From Adiantum capillus-veneris (Eukaryota > Streptophyta > Polypodiopsida > Polypodiales > Pteridaceae), in NCBI GenBank assembly GCA_014529385.2, contig CM043966.1:102056087-102120086 (forward strand): a stretch of DNA of 64,000 bases, written 5' to 3'. Made by a program: the position numbers and the translations under genes. This document shows positions 11,641 through 24,545 of this stretch, one piece after another; position 1 is the stretch's first letter, and every line of letters starts with the position of its first letter. Below the pieces are notes generated by a model. It was given only the letters and a program-made list of their open reading frames with translations, was not told the DNA's origin and made no database searches.

Positions 11641-13587
11641 AGAAGTGTTTTCCTCCATGAAAATAAAAGTGGGAAACACCTTTTTAAGGACACTAATGTT
11701 TTCCCAAGTGGCGCCTTCTTCAGGTCGATATTTCCACTTGATTAAAGCTTGATGACGTACATGATGATGTGTACGTAAATCATGATAGTCAAGAATTTAG
11801 TTAGGTTCATGTGGTGGGATAGGAGGTTCAACAAAATTGACCAAAATCTGTTGTTCAACGACATTTTCATCCCCATGTAATCGTTTACGTAAACGGCTTA
11901 CATGAGATACCGGATGGACACGAGAGTATGTCGGTAATGAGAGTTTGTAAGCACGATCACCAGCTCGTTTGAATATCTTGAAAGACCCACAATATCTTGA
12001 AGATAATTTAGGTGTTGGCCTAGTCTTCAGACTTTCCGAATGCTCTAGCACACGCAAAAACACCACTTCCCCTTACTCAAAGGTAACTTACCGATGTTTC
12101 TCATCAGCGTACTTCTTATACCAATCCTGTGCTTGCCGGACATTTTGATGAGCGAGTTTTAGCATATCTAGATGGTCTTGAAGAAAATCCTTAACCTACT
12201 GAATTTTTTTGATTGCCAACCCCACCGTAACGGATGACCTAGGTTGAAAACCATACATGAACATGAAAGGACTAAATCTAGTCATAACGTGCTTAGCACT
12301 GTTGTAAGCAAACTCAAGAAGAGGTAGATACTCTTCCTAGTTTGTTTGTTTCTTGCTAATGTATGCTTGTAGCATATCCTCTAGCACTTAGTTAACTGGT
12401 TCAGTTTGACCATCCGTTTCTGGATGATCTGCAGTACTGAGGTTGAGTTGTGTACCCAATCATTTAAACACAGCCCTCCAAAAATGACTGTTAAAATTGG
12501 GATCACGATCACTCACAGTGTTACTTGGCGATCCATAAAACTTTTACAGATTGTCCACCCATAAATTTTAGCTAATTTTGGAGTCTTTATGGTCGACTTG
12601 GTTGGAATAAACTTCCATAGTTTAGTCAACCGGTCTACAACCACCCATACTGAGTCATCACCTTGTACAGTGGTTGGTAAACCCACAATAAAATCTATAG
12701 AGATAATTTCCCATTTCCCAGTGGGATTTTCCAAAGGATGTATGAGTCCTCCTGCCTTCAGGTGCTGTACTTTGTTTACTTGACATTTAGGGAAATTCAA
12801 GACATAGTCTTGAACAAATCCATGTAAACCTGGCGAAGTAAAAATACGTCTTATGAGAGCATAAGTCTTTTAATACCCCGGTGCCCTACACTTGGACTAT
12901 TATGACATTCATAAAGAATTTGGCACCAAATGTTTGTGTTCATCGATACACAAACTCTCCCCTTGTGGAGTAGGTACCCATTATCGATGGAAAAATTCTT
13001 CCATCTCTACAATTTATCACTTGACAAAGGAGAACTATGTTGTGGAGGTTAACAACACACTACCAGCATTGGTGTGAGAAGGATCCCTTGGTATGCGTCA
13101 TCATGCTCATATTTTCCCTTCAGAGAATCCAAAAATTCACTACGAAGTTCCATGAACAAAGAGAATTGATCTCAAGCATCCAACTAAGAGCATCAACCAC
13201 CACATTGTATCGTTCTTTACGATATCGAAGCTTTGCGTCATGCTCTGGAAGGATCTCAGCCCCTCGGGCCTTTCAACCCTTCAAGTCTGTTTGTTGTGTA
13301 AACCAATTTATGCTTTTATGGTCAAACACAATCTCCAACTAAGCTCCATACAAATAATGCCGCCATGTCTTTAAGGCAGAAACTATTGCATAGAGTTTGC
13401 GTTGATAAGCAGAATAATTATGTTGTGTGGAATCAAGCTTCTTCCTTTGGAATGTATTTGGCCTCCCCTCCTATAGAAGGACTACTCCAATAGCATGGTT
13501 ACTAGCATTCGTTTCCAAAATGAATGGCTTCAAAGGATCCACAATAGCTAGAATAGAAGTTGTAGCTAATGCATCCTTGAGTGTATC
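11640..13587 (-). pseudogene. integrase and end of pol, element B
   Basis: The clearest part is 12513-12800, with the integrase core start ISIDFIVGLP (first catalytic Asp present) and VWVVVDRLTK. Segment 11797-12066 has KLSSRYCGSFKIFKRAGDRA and HPVSHVSRLRK, the usual post-core block of gypsy integrases. The RNase H part, including a KDALATTSILA-like stretch, lies at about 13100-13587. Many stops and at least four frame changes are present. The acidic residue in the second catalytic block is lost in a frame-shifted area. Confidence 0.75.
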
Positions 13588-14032
13588 ATTAGGGAAAATT
13601 TGGACTCACAAAGGGGCCTTATAAGGAGTTTGACTTTCTCTCTCATGTCCAAAATGGGCATGCGGTAAATGTTTTTCAAATCAACTCTAAACTTGTCGGA
13701 GATTTGACAGTTAGAATCTACTCTTCAAGCTCTTTCTATTGATATATAGCACGCCATGAGATTCCTCATATTTTTCAAGATTCTATTTTTGATTCTCTTG
13801 TGATGTGACAACTCCGTCTAGAATCTAGACAATAAAAAATAGAATCTTTTCAAAATATGAGGAATCTCGTGGCATGCTATATATCATTAGAAAGAGCCTC
13901 AAGAGGAGATTCTAACTGCCAAATCTCTGCCTAGTTTAGAGATGATTTACTTTACTGCATGTCTGCTTTGGACATGAGAGAGGAAGTCAAACTCCTTATA
14001 AGGCCCCTTTGTGAGTCCAAATTTTCCCTAAT
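13588..14032. mobile_element. foldback/MITE-like insertion in element B
   Basis: The left end (ATTAGGGAAAATTTGGACTC...) and the right end (...GAGTCCAAATTTTCCCTAAT) are inverted copies. The inverted arms extend about 200 bp to a short centre near 13800-13835. The arms differ at scattered sites, so it is not recent. Removing it joins the flanking pol frame as QLSF plus DTLKDAL, the usual RNase H linker of gypsy elements, so it is an insertion. It has no coding capacity. A clear target duplication is not visible. The family is not assigned. Confidence 0.8.
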
Positions 14033-14807
14033 GCAAAACTAAGTTGTTGAGCGGCCCCCCACTGGAAGGTTTTGCCTTTGCCTTTTAGTTTTTCCGTCAT
14101 TGGAACAAAAATATGAGCATAGTTTTTAATGAACCGTCGATAAAAATCTACAAATCCTAAGAAAATCTAGAATTCTTTCAAATTTTTAGGAGAAGGCCAC
14201 CTTCGAATGGCATCCACTTTGGATTGATCCATGTGCAACCCAAAAGCAGAGAAAAAATGCCCTAGATAGTGGATATCCTCCTTGTGAAAATCACACTTTG
14301 ATGCTTTGGCATATAAATTATTTGCTCTTAGCAGTTCAAACACCTGCCTCAGATGTTGCAAGTTCTCTTCCTCAAAAGCACTATAAACGAGAATATCATT
14401 GAGAAAAGCGATAACAAATTTGTCCAAGTACGGTCTCAAGACACTATCCGTGAGTGTCATGAATGTCGCGGGTGCATTGGTTAACCCAAAAGGAATAACG
14501 AAAAACTCATAATGTCCAAACCTTGTACATAATGCAGTTTTGGGTACATCAACAAGTTGAATATGTACTTGAATACGAGCATGAGTGATCTTGTCGAACA
14601 ACTTATCTACTATCATGGTAACGGGTACTTGTTCTTAACAATGACCGCATTTAATACATGGTAGTCTACGTATATGCGCATACTACTATCCTTTTTCTTC
14701 ACTAATATGATAGGAGAAGCCCATGGTGAAGAACTCAATTGAATAAACCCTCTACTAAGATGGTCAGCTAGCTGACATTCCACCTCAGCAGCTTCAAAAT
14801 AACTCAT
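14033..14807 (-). pseudogene. reverse transcriptase, element B
   Basis: The frames at 14613-14807 and 14167-14616 cover the fingers and palm: [25 protein letters not shown], then FFVIPFGLTNAPATF, then the catalytic block read here as AFLNDILVYS, where Tyr-Leu-Asp-Asp is usual. One catalytic Asp has become Asn. HYLGHFFSAFGLHMDQSKVDAI follows, as in other gypsy polymerases. The region between the two frames lacks the expected YPLPRIDDL continuation, so a small deletion or frame change is likely. The enzyme would be inactive. Confidence 0.85.
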
Positions 14808-15207
14808 ACTAGGGTGGTTTACTGCCTACAACCACATCTATGCCATGTTGCACAGATTGTGTCGGTGGTAATCATGATGGAAAATCATTAAGAAAAACAT
14901 CATGAAATTCCATTAATAAATATTTTAACTGACTAGCCACCTTTGCTTGTTGAGAGTTAGCCATTGCTGGAAGATATGAGAGAGAAGCATGCGGTGTTGA
15001 GCGATGGTCAGTAGATTCAACATTGGAAAAAAAATTGTCACAATGAGTAGGACAAGAAACCTTCTTCTATTTTATTATCAAAAGTGAGATTTATAAGCTT
15101 TGTTGTACATATCAGTGGTGAGGAAGACACATCCTTAACAACAAAACATGTGCGCCATGAGATTCAAACATCATATTTTTGTGCTCATAGCTACGCTTCA
15201 GTGATGG

Positions 15208-15899
15208 TCATAGGCTATGCAACCATTGTCTACAAAGTACCGGATCGGCCCGTTCCATATTTATGACCTGGAAATCCAAGGATGTCAAATAGCCTTGAAT
15301 TTCCAATGATACAGCTCTGACTTGAGTATCCCATACTTCGGCATCATAACCGTTCATCATTGCTACCTTGTAGTGGTGGGAACTCGGAGTTTGGGACAAT
15401 TTGAGTTTTTCACTAATTTGTAGTTAATGAAATTGTGAGTGGGACCGTCATCTACCAAGATACGCGCCTTGTGCCCTTGAAGAGATCCGTGCATATGCAC
15501 TAACTCATGTGGCTTGAAGGTCTATTGCCACATAGAAGCTGTGATACAGCATTCATGCGCCACCTTGGTGTATGTTACCTCCACCTCAAAGAACCGTGAG
15601 GAAGACTCAAGAGGCAGCATCTGCATCATGTGCACATCTTTCTCCTTGTCTTTAGCAACAGATTTCCCCTTGGGACAATCCTTTTTGCCATGGATGCTTC
15701 CCAAGCATTGAAAGCATAACTTCTCTTTTTTAGCCTTCTCAAATTTCTCAGAAGAGAGAGGCCCTCGAGACCCCATGGGCTTTTTAGCTGCTTCAAAATT
15801 GACATTTCCTTTTATTGTGCCCATTTTGTGTGTGTGTATTACCATGTGTATTAGCAGGCACGTGATTACTATGTGATTTCTTTTCATTTGAATCATCAT
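15208..15899 (-). pseudogene. nucleocapsid and protease region, element B
   Basis: The frame at 15522-15899 carries a zinc-knuckle-like CFQCLGSIHGKKDC (one residue longer than CX2CX4HX4C). Past a stop codon the minus strand gives ILVDDGPTHNFIN near 15440-15480. This matches the gypsy protease active site with DDG in place of DSG. Further stops follow. The segment sits between gag and reverse transcriptase, as expected. Confidence 0.7.
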
Positions 15900-16740
15900 G
15901 AATGTGGGCTTTTACTATGGCCTCCTCATGTGTTTTAGGGTCTTGAGTCTTGACGTGCTTCTTAAGCTTTGGCATCAGACCACAAATAAAACCACGTACT
16001 TTTTGAAAGGTGTCTAACCCTTCCAATGTGCAGATAACATTCCGATAGTGCGAGATATATTCAAGCAATGATGGGTGTTGGCGGATGGGACACGTGTCTC
16101 AAGCCATCCAATTTATATCTGCCTCATTCGTGGGCAAAAAATATTTTCTAAACATAGCCTCAAAGGCTGTCCAACTTTGTGGTATGATATTCTTCTCCTT
16201 GAGAGACATCCACCATTCATAGGCCTTGCCTTCCAGAGTTAGACTTGTCTACAGTGCTCTGACTACATCTGGAGTATGCCCACTCGCTGAGAAAGATATT
16301 CACTGCATCCTTATTGCAGGTTTCGTCCTCTCCCTTAAAAGTTGGTGGCTTTGTATTTTTCAACAAATCGTCCACCTCCTTTGCAGTGAGAGAGTGCAGA
16401 GAATCCGGAGATGGACCTTTGCCATGACTAGGAGGGCCTTGCCCTTGATCAGCTACGTGCTCATGCATATATGCGTCAACAGGACCCTTGGCCTTCTACT
16501 GCATAAACTATATCACTAAAGTGGATAATTACTAGCATTTTCATTTAAGGATTTGTTTCCGTTACTGATATGCATGCTTGAAGTGCTCAAAATTCTTGGA
16601 TATTGAGCAATTCATAAGCTTCATCACCTCTTGTAGCTTTGTGGGTACCCTCCGTGAGAGTTTCAATCCGTGAGCCATCATTGGGAGGATCAAGCGTATT
16701 GTGCTCGAAATCAAAAGTCATGTTGACATCCGAATCCATG
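15900..16740 (-). pseudogene. gag, element B
   Basis: Pieces at 16217-16468 (KNTKPPTFKGEDE, the usual start of a gypsy capsid region) and 15793-16068 (ISHYRNVICTLEGLDTF, RGFICGLMPKLKKHVKTQDPKTHEEA, the end of the capsid domain) are in the right order for a plant gypsy Gag. Frame changes separate them. Confidence 0.65.
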
Positions 16741-16773
16741 GCAACTGTGTAATCCTAAGAACAGAAAAAAGAA

Positions 16774-17104
16774 TACCTTGATTCCAATAACAACCATAAG
16801 GTTCCGGAGCATTCAGAAAGTCGGAAGACGACAAAAGTTTCTAAACTTTCACAATGATATTGTGGGCCATTTACCGTTCTTAAACGTATAGGTCAAGTGG
16901 CATATAAGTTAGCTCTTCTCGAGCATTCATGAGTACATCTTGTTTTTCATGTTAGCCGTTTACGGAAACAACTAGGAGAGAATGATAATGTCATTGACAC
17001 AAGTGTGTAAGTTGACATTATAGAACCGCCAAGCATCCCTCGTGAACCCAAAAAGATTTTGGATTCTCATGAGCTTCACACTAGACATCATGTTAGACCA
17101 CAGG
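16774..17104 (-). mobile_element. primer-like site and 5' LTR remnant, element B
   Basis: The minus strand reads TTGGAATCAAGG near 16774-16785, a degenerate form of the initiator-Met primer site. The sequence to the right up to 17104 is then LTR of element B, cut off where the gag-only array begins. The right edge is placed where similarity to the array repeat units (CACTTGAAAATCCAAA) starts. Confidence 0.45.
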
Positions 17105-17177
17105 TGTTGGCGTTTGCCACTTGAAAATCCAAAGGCATGCATACAAAGCCACACAAGACATCATTACCTAGTATTCA

Positions 17178-18624
17178 TCATGCCCTAGCCCCAACACTTG
17201 CTAACTTCCAATCAAGATCTTCACAGATAAGAGGGTATGGCTCAAACATACATTGAAGCATGTGAAATGCATCCATAAAATCATCGTTGTGCAAGCAAAA
17301 GGTCACTTTAACCTCCTTGTCTACCCCATCCTCAAGATGTTTGTACTGAACAACCAGATGGCACATGTCATAATCAACATCCCTTGGAGATGGAACTAGC
17401 ATCAAATCCTTGCACACATAAAACTCATTCCTATAACCTTCATGACCCAACACCTCTTCTTCATGACCAGTAGAAGGTTGCCCAACCCCTAGCTCTGGTA
17501 AAAAACATGTACCCAAGGTCATATTAGACAGCATAGCATCATTCTTTTCTATGTCATCCTCACCTAATGTGGAAACTCCATGACCATAGCCCATCATCTC
17601 ATCATCAAAGAAAGAATCCATGCCCTGTAGCTGCAAACCCCCTGCCAAGAAGATACATTGCACTTTGTGCAAGGCTACCATACCCTTTAATGGATCAAGT
17701 GACTCTATGTCATCATCGCACCAAACCTTGTCAGCATGAGATGTCACCATCATAGGCTTCCTCATCCTCATATAAATCATTCTTCTCATCTCCACTTTCT
17801 ATGGTTCTAATGCTCAAATTTTTACATTCATCCACTAAGTCCTTGCCATTTTGCACTATAGTCATGTGTATGGTCTCCAAAGTTGCTTCACATACTTCCA
17901 TTGCTTTGGCTTTGAGCTTATGGGCATTCGCATCTATCTCCAAACTGTTATCCTTGCTAGCATGAGCATCTACAATCATGACTTGATGCACGTAAAGGTC
18001 ATCCACACTATCCATACCACGTATTGACAAAGGGAACTTCATGTCTATAGCAATGCACAACTTTATCTCTTTTCTTAGTGCTAACTTCAATGCTTCATGC
18101 ATGGAACGGGGCTCTTTCTCTTGCAATTTCATTTTAAGAAGCAGCGATGATAGACTTGTAAATACGTGTATTCTTTGGCTATTTGTAAATGCAGAATAGA
18201 ATTCCTCTTTAGACATGAATTCCACATGCAGTAGAGCATATTTTCAAACTCTCCAAGCATCATCAAATCTTGACCAAAATTATGCAACAAACTCGTGCTC
18301 TTGCATAAACAAACTAGTCACCTATTTCCATGCATCTTGGTAAGGAATCACCTTCTTAAACCGCTTCAAAAATCATCTCTTAAACCTGTCCCAGTTCACT
18401 TTGTCATCCTGTGACAATCCCTCAAACCATTTTCTTGTATTACCTCTGACCACCAAATTGATACCTGCAAGCTTTTGTGCCTCACTTGGAACTGCACCGC
18501 ATAAACATGTCAAGTCAAACTCATATGATGCAAGCCAATCGTCTAAATCCTCGCAACTTATGAAAATAGATGGTTGAAATGGAACCACCATCTTGAAATT
18601 CCCTTCAACATCCAAAATGTGCAT
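17178..18624 (-). pseudogene. Gag-like ORF, array interior 1
   Basis: ATG at 18624 opens a frame whose early part has NTRKWFEGLSQDDKVNWDRF, a retrotransposon capsid-type Trp-rich block near residues 60-85. After stops at about 18372 the reading continues with SKEEFYSAFTNSQRIHVF and HEALKLALRKE (17731-18225). In another frame (17178-17795) there is an acidic, Asp-rich C-terminal part with DDDIESLDPLKGMVALHK and HLVVQYKHLEDGVDKEVKVTF. I do not recognise this C-terminal part. No zinc knuckle is seen. The same protein is decayed at different places in the other three interiors. Confidence 0.7.
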
Positions 18625-18696
18625 ACATCACTTCTCAAAATCCAAATTATGGGTGACAACTTGCAATTTTCTCTCCCCAGTAGGATCGCCCAAGGA

Positions 18697-19895
18697 TGAT
18701 GGAGCAAAACACATCGTATGCACACTCACACACCCAAAAAACTCAATACCACACAAGGAATTTACTTAAACTACAAACCACACACACCACTCCTCAAGAG
18801 CTCAATAGTAATACTACCCACAAGCTCGATTATAACTCCAAACGCCACGACCTACAAGCCCTTGCCTGCCCGCAAACACTACAAGGTGAGTCAAGTTGAT
18901 CAACACTTGATGGTGACCAATATTTACAATAAGAACCATAAAAAATTCAAAAACTTCAGCAACAAAAGGCCACTCTCAAACCATTGAGAATCCTTCACCA
19001 AACTCCACTCTATTGGACTCTTTGGAGTAGCGCCAATCCTAATGGCACCGATACAGTGTCACATAGTCTTGCAGAATCCACCCATTCTTCCCTCAACTAC
19101 TCACACACACACATACATGGAAATCATAACTTCCATAGACTCTCCCAAGTGCAAAATTGAAGAGATAAAGCTCTCATTCACTCCTCCACACACTCCAAAA
19201 CAGGACGAGAACACGACGGGACTGCACTAGACCACCTGTAGAAACCCTGCTTCCTCCCACACAGAGAGAGGTGAAAGTGCTGATATTCCCCTTTAAAAGG
19301 CCTCACTCATCCTCAATGATGTGTCAAATTGAAGCCTTTTCGCACCATTTTTTGACCTTTTTTAACCTTTTTGGGCCCAGTTTTGGCCAATTTTGATCCC
19401 TAGCGGCCATTTTTTCATGGGAAAAACCCCAAACAAACTCCAAAATTCACCAAATTTTTTACTCTTGATTATTGATACCCAAAGTCGTTTTCCAAGTCCA
19501 CACATTCCATTTTAACCACTTCTAGGGTGGTGCACACATCACCGTAGATCAGGCACCTTAAACAGACAGTTAATGCATCTCCCAAACTTCTTACGCGGGT
19601 CAAGGGTGTTTGTAACTCCCACTTGCATTATTTACTTTTTAGAAATCTCAAAAACATTCCCTAGAATAAGAAGAGCCCACCAAGCACCATATCCAAGGCC
19701 CGAATACCCTATCCAGACATGTACATGTGCCTGCCTGCTCACACGCAAACCTCACTATTCACTGCGTATACACGTTGCATCTTTTCTAAAACTTGAACCA
19801 CTTTGCAAAGCTCCCAAATGCATGTATTTACATACTTTCGTACATATTACCATGCATATATGCATTACTTTGTACATACCAAAAGTGGTTTATCA
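18697..19895 (-). repeat. LTR1 of the gag-only array
   Basis: It starts TGATGGAGC and ends AAAAGTGGTTTATCA. A primer-like motif abuts it on the left (18674-18693). Similarity to LTR2, LTR3 and LTR4 runs along its whole length, with many scattered differences and small indels. Confidence 0.75.
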
Positions 19896-20460
19896 TCATT
19901 GCCCAACCCCAAGTTGAGCATTTATGGTCAATACTTGCATCAAACAGTGTCATAAACCTGCAGAAGTGACCCAAAAGTTCCTCTTGGATCTTATGGAAAC
20001 TCATACACTTGCATAACACCACCCATGTATCCAAGCATTCCACTCACACGAAACAAGAAAGCATCTATCTTCTTACCCAAATGCCACTGTCAACCTGGAT
20101 CCCAAGCATGATGTAAATCACCTCGAAGGTTGCTACATGCCATCTCACACCATAAGCTTTCACAATCACTCAAAACCATACATACCTCAAAATGCATCTC
20201 ATGACTCAAGCTCATCCCTTCAATAATCATAACTCTCACATCATCTCCTTGATGCATTGATTGCTCTTCATTCCCCAGGCCCAAGAGATTATCACTCCAA
20301 GCATTAACAACTCCATTCCAAAATTGAAAATGCTCTTTTAAAACACTATCACCAGTATCTTCTTCCTACACATACGTTGTTTTCCACTTGAAAATCCAAA
20401 GACATGCATACAAAGCAACACGAGAAATCATTACCCAATCTTCATCATGCCAACTAGCCC
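19896..20460 (-). other. 3' part of array interior 2 (after the Gag-like frame)
   Basis: The pyrimidine-rich TCATTGCCCAACCCC next to LTR1 reads as a weak polypurine tract on the minus strand. A short minus-strand frame (20090-20284) contains MIIEGMSLSHEMHFEVCMVLSDCESLW and is conserved in interiors 3 and 4. The element's protein may once have extended this far. Confidence 0.5.
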
Positions 20461-21905
20461 CAAGACTCCCTAACCGTGACAATCAGGATCTTCACAGATA
20501 AGAGGGTATGGCTTAAACATACATTGAAGCATGTGAAATGCATCCATCAAATCATCGTGCAAGCAAAAGGTCACTTTAACCTCCTTGTCTACCCCATCCT
20601 CAAGATGTTTGTAATGAACAAACACATGGCACGTGTCATCACGGGCATCCCTTGGAGATGCAACTAGCATCAAATCATTGCACACATAAAACTCATTCCT
20701 ATCACCTTCAGGACCCAACACCTCTTCATCATGACCACTAGAAGGTTGCCCATCCCCTAGCTTTGGTAAAACACATGTACCCAAGGTCAAATTAGACACC
20801 ATAGCATCATTCTTTTCTATGTCATCCTCACATAATGTGGAAACTCCATGACCATAGCCCATCATTCATCATCAAAGCAAGAATGCATGCCTTGTTGCTG
20901 GAAACACCCTGCCAAGAAGATACATTTCTCTTTTTGCAAGTCTACCATACCTTTCAATGGATCTAGTAAATCTATGTCATCATCACATACATCATCGCAC
21001 CAAACCTTGTCAGCATCAGATGTGTCACGATCATAGGCTGCCTCATCCTCATATATTTCACTCTCCTCACCTCTACTTTCTATGTTTCTAATGCTCAAAC
21101 TTTTAAATTCATCCACTATGTCCTTGCCATTTTTCACCATAAGCATGTGTATGGTCTCCAAAGTTTCTTCATAGTGACTTTATTTGCATTGGCTTTGAGC
21201 ATATGGGCATTCGCAGATGTCTCCAAACTGTTATGCTTGCCAGCATGAGCATCTACAATCATGACTTGATGCACATAAAGGTCATCCACACTATCCATAC
21301 ACGTATTGACAAAGGGAACTTCATGTCTGTAGGCAATGCACAACTTTCTCTCTTTTCTTAGTGCTAACTTCAATGCTTCATGCATGGAACTGGGCTCTTT
21401 CTCTTGCAACTTCACATTAAGGAGCATCCGCAATAGACTTGTGAATACCTGTATTCTTTGGATATTTGTAAATGCAGAATAGAATTCTTCTTTAAACATG
21501 ACTTCCACATGGAATACAACATCTTTTCAAAATCTCTAGGCATCATCAAATCTGCAACAAAATTCTACAATAGACTCGCTCTTGCATAAACAAACTAGTG
21601 ATCTGTTTTCGTGCATCTTGGTAAGGAATCACCTTATTAAACTGCTTCAAAAAGAATCTCTTAAACCTGTCCCAATTCACTTTGTCATCCTGTGACAATC
21701 CTTCAAACCATTTTCTTGCATTACCTCTGACCACCAGATTGATACGTGCAATCTTTTGTGCCTCACTTGGAACTACGCGGCATAAACATGTCAAGTCGAG
21801 CTCATATGATGCAAGACAATCATCTACATCCTTGCAACCTATGAAAATAGATGGTTGAAATGGCACCACCATCTTGAAATTCCCTTCAACATCCAATATG
21901 TGCAT
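20461..21905 (-). pseudogene. Gag-like ORF, array interior 2
   Basis: ATG at 21905. The frame at 21546-21905 holds the capsid-like NARKWFEGLSQDDKVNWDRF and FLKQFNKVIPYQDA. The frame at 21134-21508 holds SAFTNIQRIQVFTSLLRML and HEALKLALRKERKL. The frames at 20862-21161 and 20470-20865 hold the acidic C-terminal part (DDDIDLLDPLKGMVDLQK, CHVFVHYKHLEDGVDKEVKVTF). Each junction is a stop or a frame change. Function is inferred as Gag from the N-terminal block only. Confidence 0.7.
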
Positions 21906-22944
21906 ACATCACTGCTCAAAATCCAAAATCTAGGTGCACAATCGTCAATTTTCGCTCCCCAGTGGGATCGCCAAACAATGATGGAGCAAAAGATTCCATG
22001 TGCACACTCACACACCCAGACAACTCAGCACCACACAAGGAATTTACTTAAACTCCAAAACACACACACACCACTACTCAAGAGCTCCAAACGCCTCGAC
22101 CTACAAGCCTTTGCCTGCTCGCAGACACTACAAGGTGAGTCGAGTTGATCAACACTTGAAATCACACTCGATCGTGACCAAAATATACAAGAAAAACCAT
22201 CAAATATTAAAAAACTCTGGTCACAAAAGGCCACTCTCAAACCATTGCAAAGCCTTCACCAAACTCCACTCTGTTGGACTTTTTGGATATAGGGTCACAT
22301 GGTCTTGTAGAAAGCCGCCCCTTCTTCCATCAATTCCAGACACACACATCCATGGAAACCTTAGAACTTACATAGACTCTCCCAAGTGCAAAATTGAAGA
22401 GAGAAAGCTCTCACTCACTCCTCCTCACACTCGAAAACAGGACACGAATGCGATTAGACTGCACTAGACCACCTGTAGGAACCCTGCTTCCTCCCACGCA
22501 CAGAGAGGTGAAAGTGATGATATTCCCCTTCAAAAGTACTCATTCAGCCTCAAAACTGACGTAACCATGAGTGATGTGTCAAATTGAAGCCTTTTCACAC
22601 CATTTTTTGTCATTTTTAAAACTTTCTAGGCCTAGTTTTGGCCAATTTTGACCCCTAGTAGGCATTGTTTCGCGGGAAAACCCCCAAAAAGACTCCAAAA
22701 TTCACCAAAATTTTTACGCTTGATCCTTGATACCCAAAGCCCTTTTCCACATCCCCATGTTCCATTTTTGACCACTTCTAGGGAGGTGCACGCATCACCG
22801 TAGATCAAGCACCGTAAATAGACAGTTATTGTATGTCCCAAACTTCTCGGGCGGCGGGTCAAGGGTGTCCATACCTCCCACTTGAATTTTTTACATTCTA
22901 GAAACTCAAAAACAATCCCTAAAACCAAAAGAATCCATCAAGAA

Positions 22945-24545
22945 TGTAACATTTAATGGCCTAAAAACTTATGTGTAGCGAAAATTAGCATGAACATAGT
23001 GGGCATTTCATTAGAATAGATTCCTAATGAGAATTACAAGAGTGCTTGGGTGGAGAGAGCAACAAAAAGCATAACACCTAGTTAGATAGCATCAACAATA
23101 CTTTCAAAAGAGAGAGAAATTAATCTATTGAAAATAGTTGAGGACCCGATTTGCATGGAGCCAGTCCCCCCTCCAAAAGGCTTTGTATTATGGTTTCTCC
23201 CATCAAGAGAGACATTGTACATACAATTCTTTGTGTTCCTTCAAGACTAGCTAGTGCAATGAAGATGAAAGCTTCATGCACTAAGCAAAAAACTTAGTAA
23301 AAACAACTTTACTAAGTGTTTTGCTTAGTGCATGAAGCTTTCTCAGACCCAAGACCTCACACACCTTCAAAGATGGTGAGAGCTAGCAGGGTATGAGAGT
23401 AGATTGAGAGGAAGAAGGAGTATCTTACGAGAAAGATGTACATCTCCTCACATAATCACTCATATTAGCATAGCTTTAGCTTAGTAATTAGCTTGATAGA
23501 GGAGATGAGCATGCATTGAAGCTTGGCTCTTGGTTGGATTTGCATCCACAAGCCAAGAGTGTGTCGATGTAGGCTTCTATCTCACAAGCTTGGAGTAGGT
23601 GATGAGCTCTCCATTAAAGCTTGGGAAGAGATAGTCTTCTCTTTCTTCACACATGAGATTGTGTGAGTGTGTGTGTGATAATGCCTTGCAAAAATCAGTC
23701 CCCCTCTCTCTCTTGGGCGAGCCCTCTTGCTATTTGCTCTTGGAGGCTCCCCATTTGACCTGCCCAAGTCAAGACAATGGCTATTAAACAGCATAAGTGA
23801 TAGCCTTCTGACATGTGTCCCCCTTTCCCATTTTGTGAGAGCTTAATCAATTATACTTAATTGATTTAAATGAATTACATCCCCATTGGACCTTTCCCCA
23901 TTCTGACCCATAGGAATTAAGTAGCCCATTGGGCTGCTCAATTCCTATTGGACCCCTTCACGGGCTATCCAATAATCATCCAGGAGACTTAATTTTCATT
24001 GGTTCTTTTTATTAAGTGTTTTAAAATTAATTAGGCTAAATTTACTCTAGCCTAATTCTCATTGGTCCACTTCAAGGGACATCCAATAGGAATTGGGTAC
24101 ACCTTGTGGGCATCTGGCCTAGTGAGCTGACATGTGTCCCTCATTCCCTTTGTGTAAAGGGAGCTTGTGTGTGTGTGTGTGTGTGTGGCCTTCTCTCTCA
24201 TCCCCTACTTGCTAGGCTCGCCCCCTCCTATGTAGGGATATTCAAAGACATTTTTGGTCACACACAAAGCATCCAATTCCCTTAAGGTTGACCTTTGGAC
24301 ACAGCCTTTGAATTTTGGAACCTTAGCATTTTGGAAGTCTTAATGGGCTGAACCTTAGGGTCTTTTTAGCCCATTGTTGCACATGGTTCTTCTGTAGAAG
24401 CCCCCCCCCTTTGGATCCCTACTGTGGCCGGTCTGCTAGCTTAACCAATATTCTAGATTTTTCTCCCCTGGCACTTCCCCATATTAAATGATCAGTTTAA
24501 CATAAGAAAATCATTTAGGAGAAACATATATTGATTATTATGACA
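22945..24545 (-). repeat. 3' LTR of gypsy D
   Basis: In plus-strand reading it starts TGTAACATTTAATGG and ends ATTATTATGACA, i.e. TG...CA on both strands. It is nearly colinear with 39015-40608. The main difference is an inverted duplication at 23268-23341. A (TG)n tract lies at about 24165-24187. Confidence 0.95.
23268..23341. repeat. hairpin-forming inverted duplication inside the 3' LTR of D
   Basis: Arms 23268-23301 and 23308-23341 are inverted copies with a single mismatch in 34 nt and a 6-nt spacer. The 5' LTR at 39340-39385 has the left half (AAGCTTCATGCACTAAGCAA) but not the inverted right half. Confidence 0.9.

Larger units (their letters stand above)
11490..17104 (-). mobile_element. 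gypsy element B, decayed and truncated (whole extent)
   Basis: Minus-strand order from right to left is LTR remnant, primer-like site, gag, zinc knuckle, protease, reverse transcriptase, RNase H, integrase, polypurine tract, LTR remnant. That order is the Ty3/gypsy one. All coding parts are broken by stops and frame changes, and a foldback insertion sits in the RNase H part. The left boundary abuts gypsy copy A and the right boundary abuts the gag-only array. Confidence 0.75.

Noticed and set aside
22000-22467. 155-codon plus-strand frame rich in His/Thr in the array LTR
   Set aside because: It is not preserved as one frame in LTR1, LTR3 or LTR4, lies in an LTR, and has simple-sequence composition.
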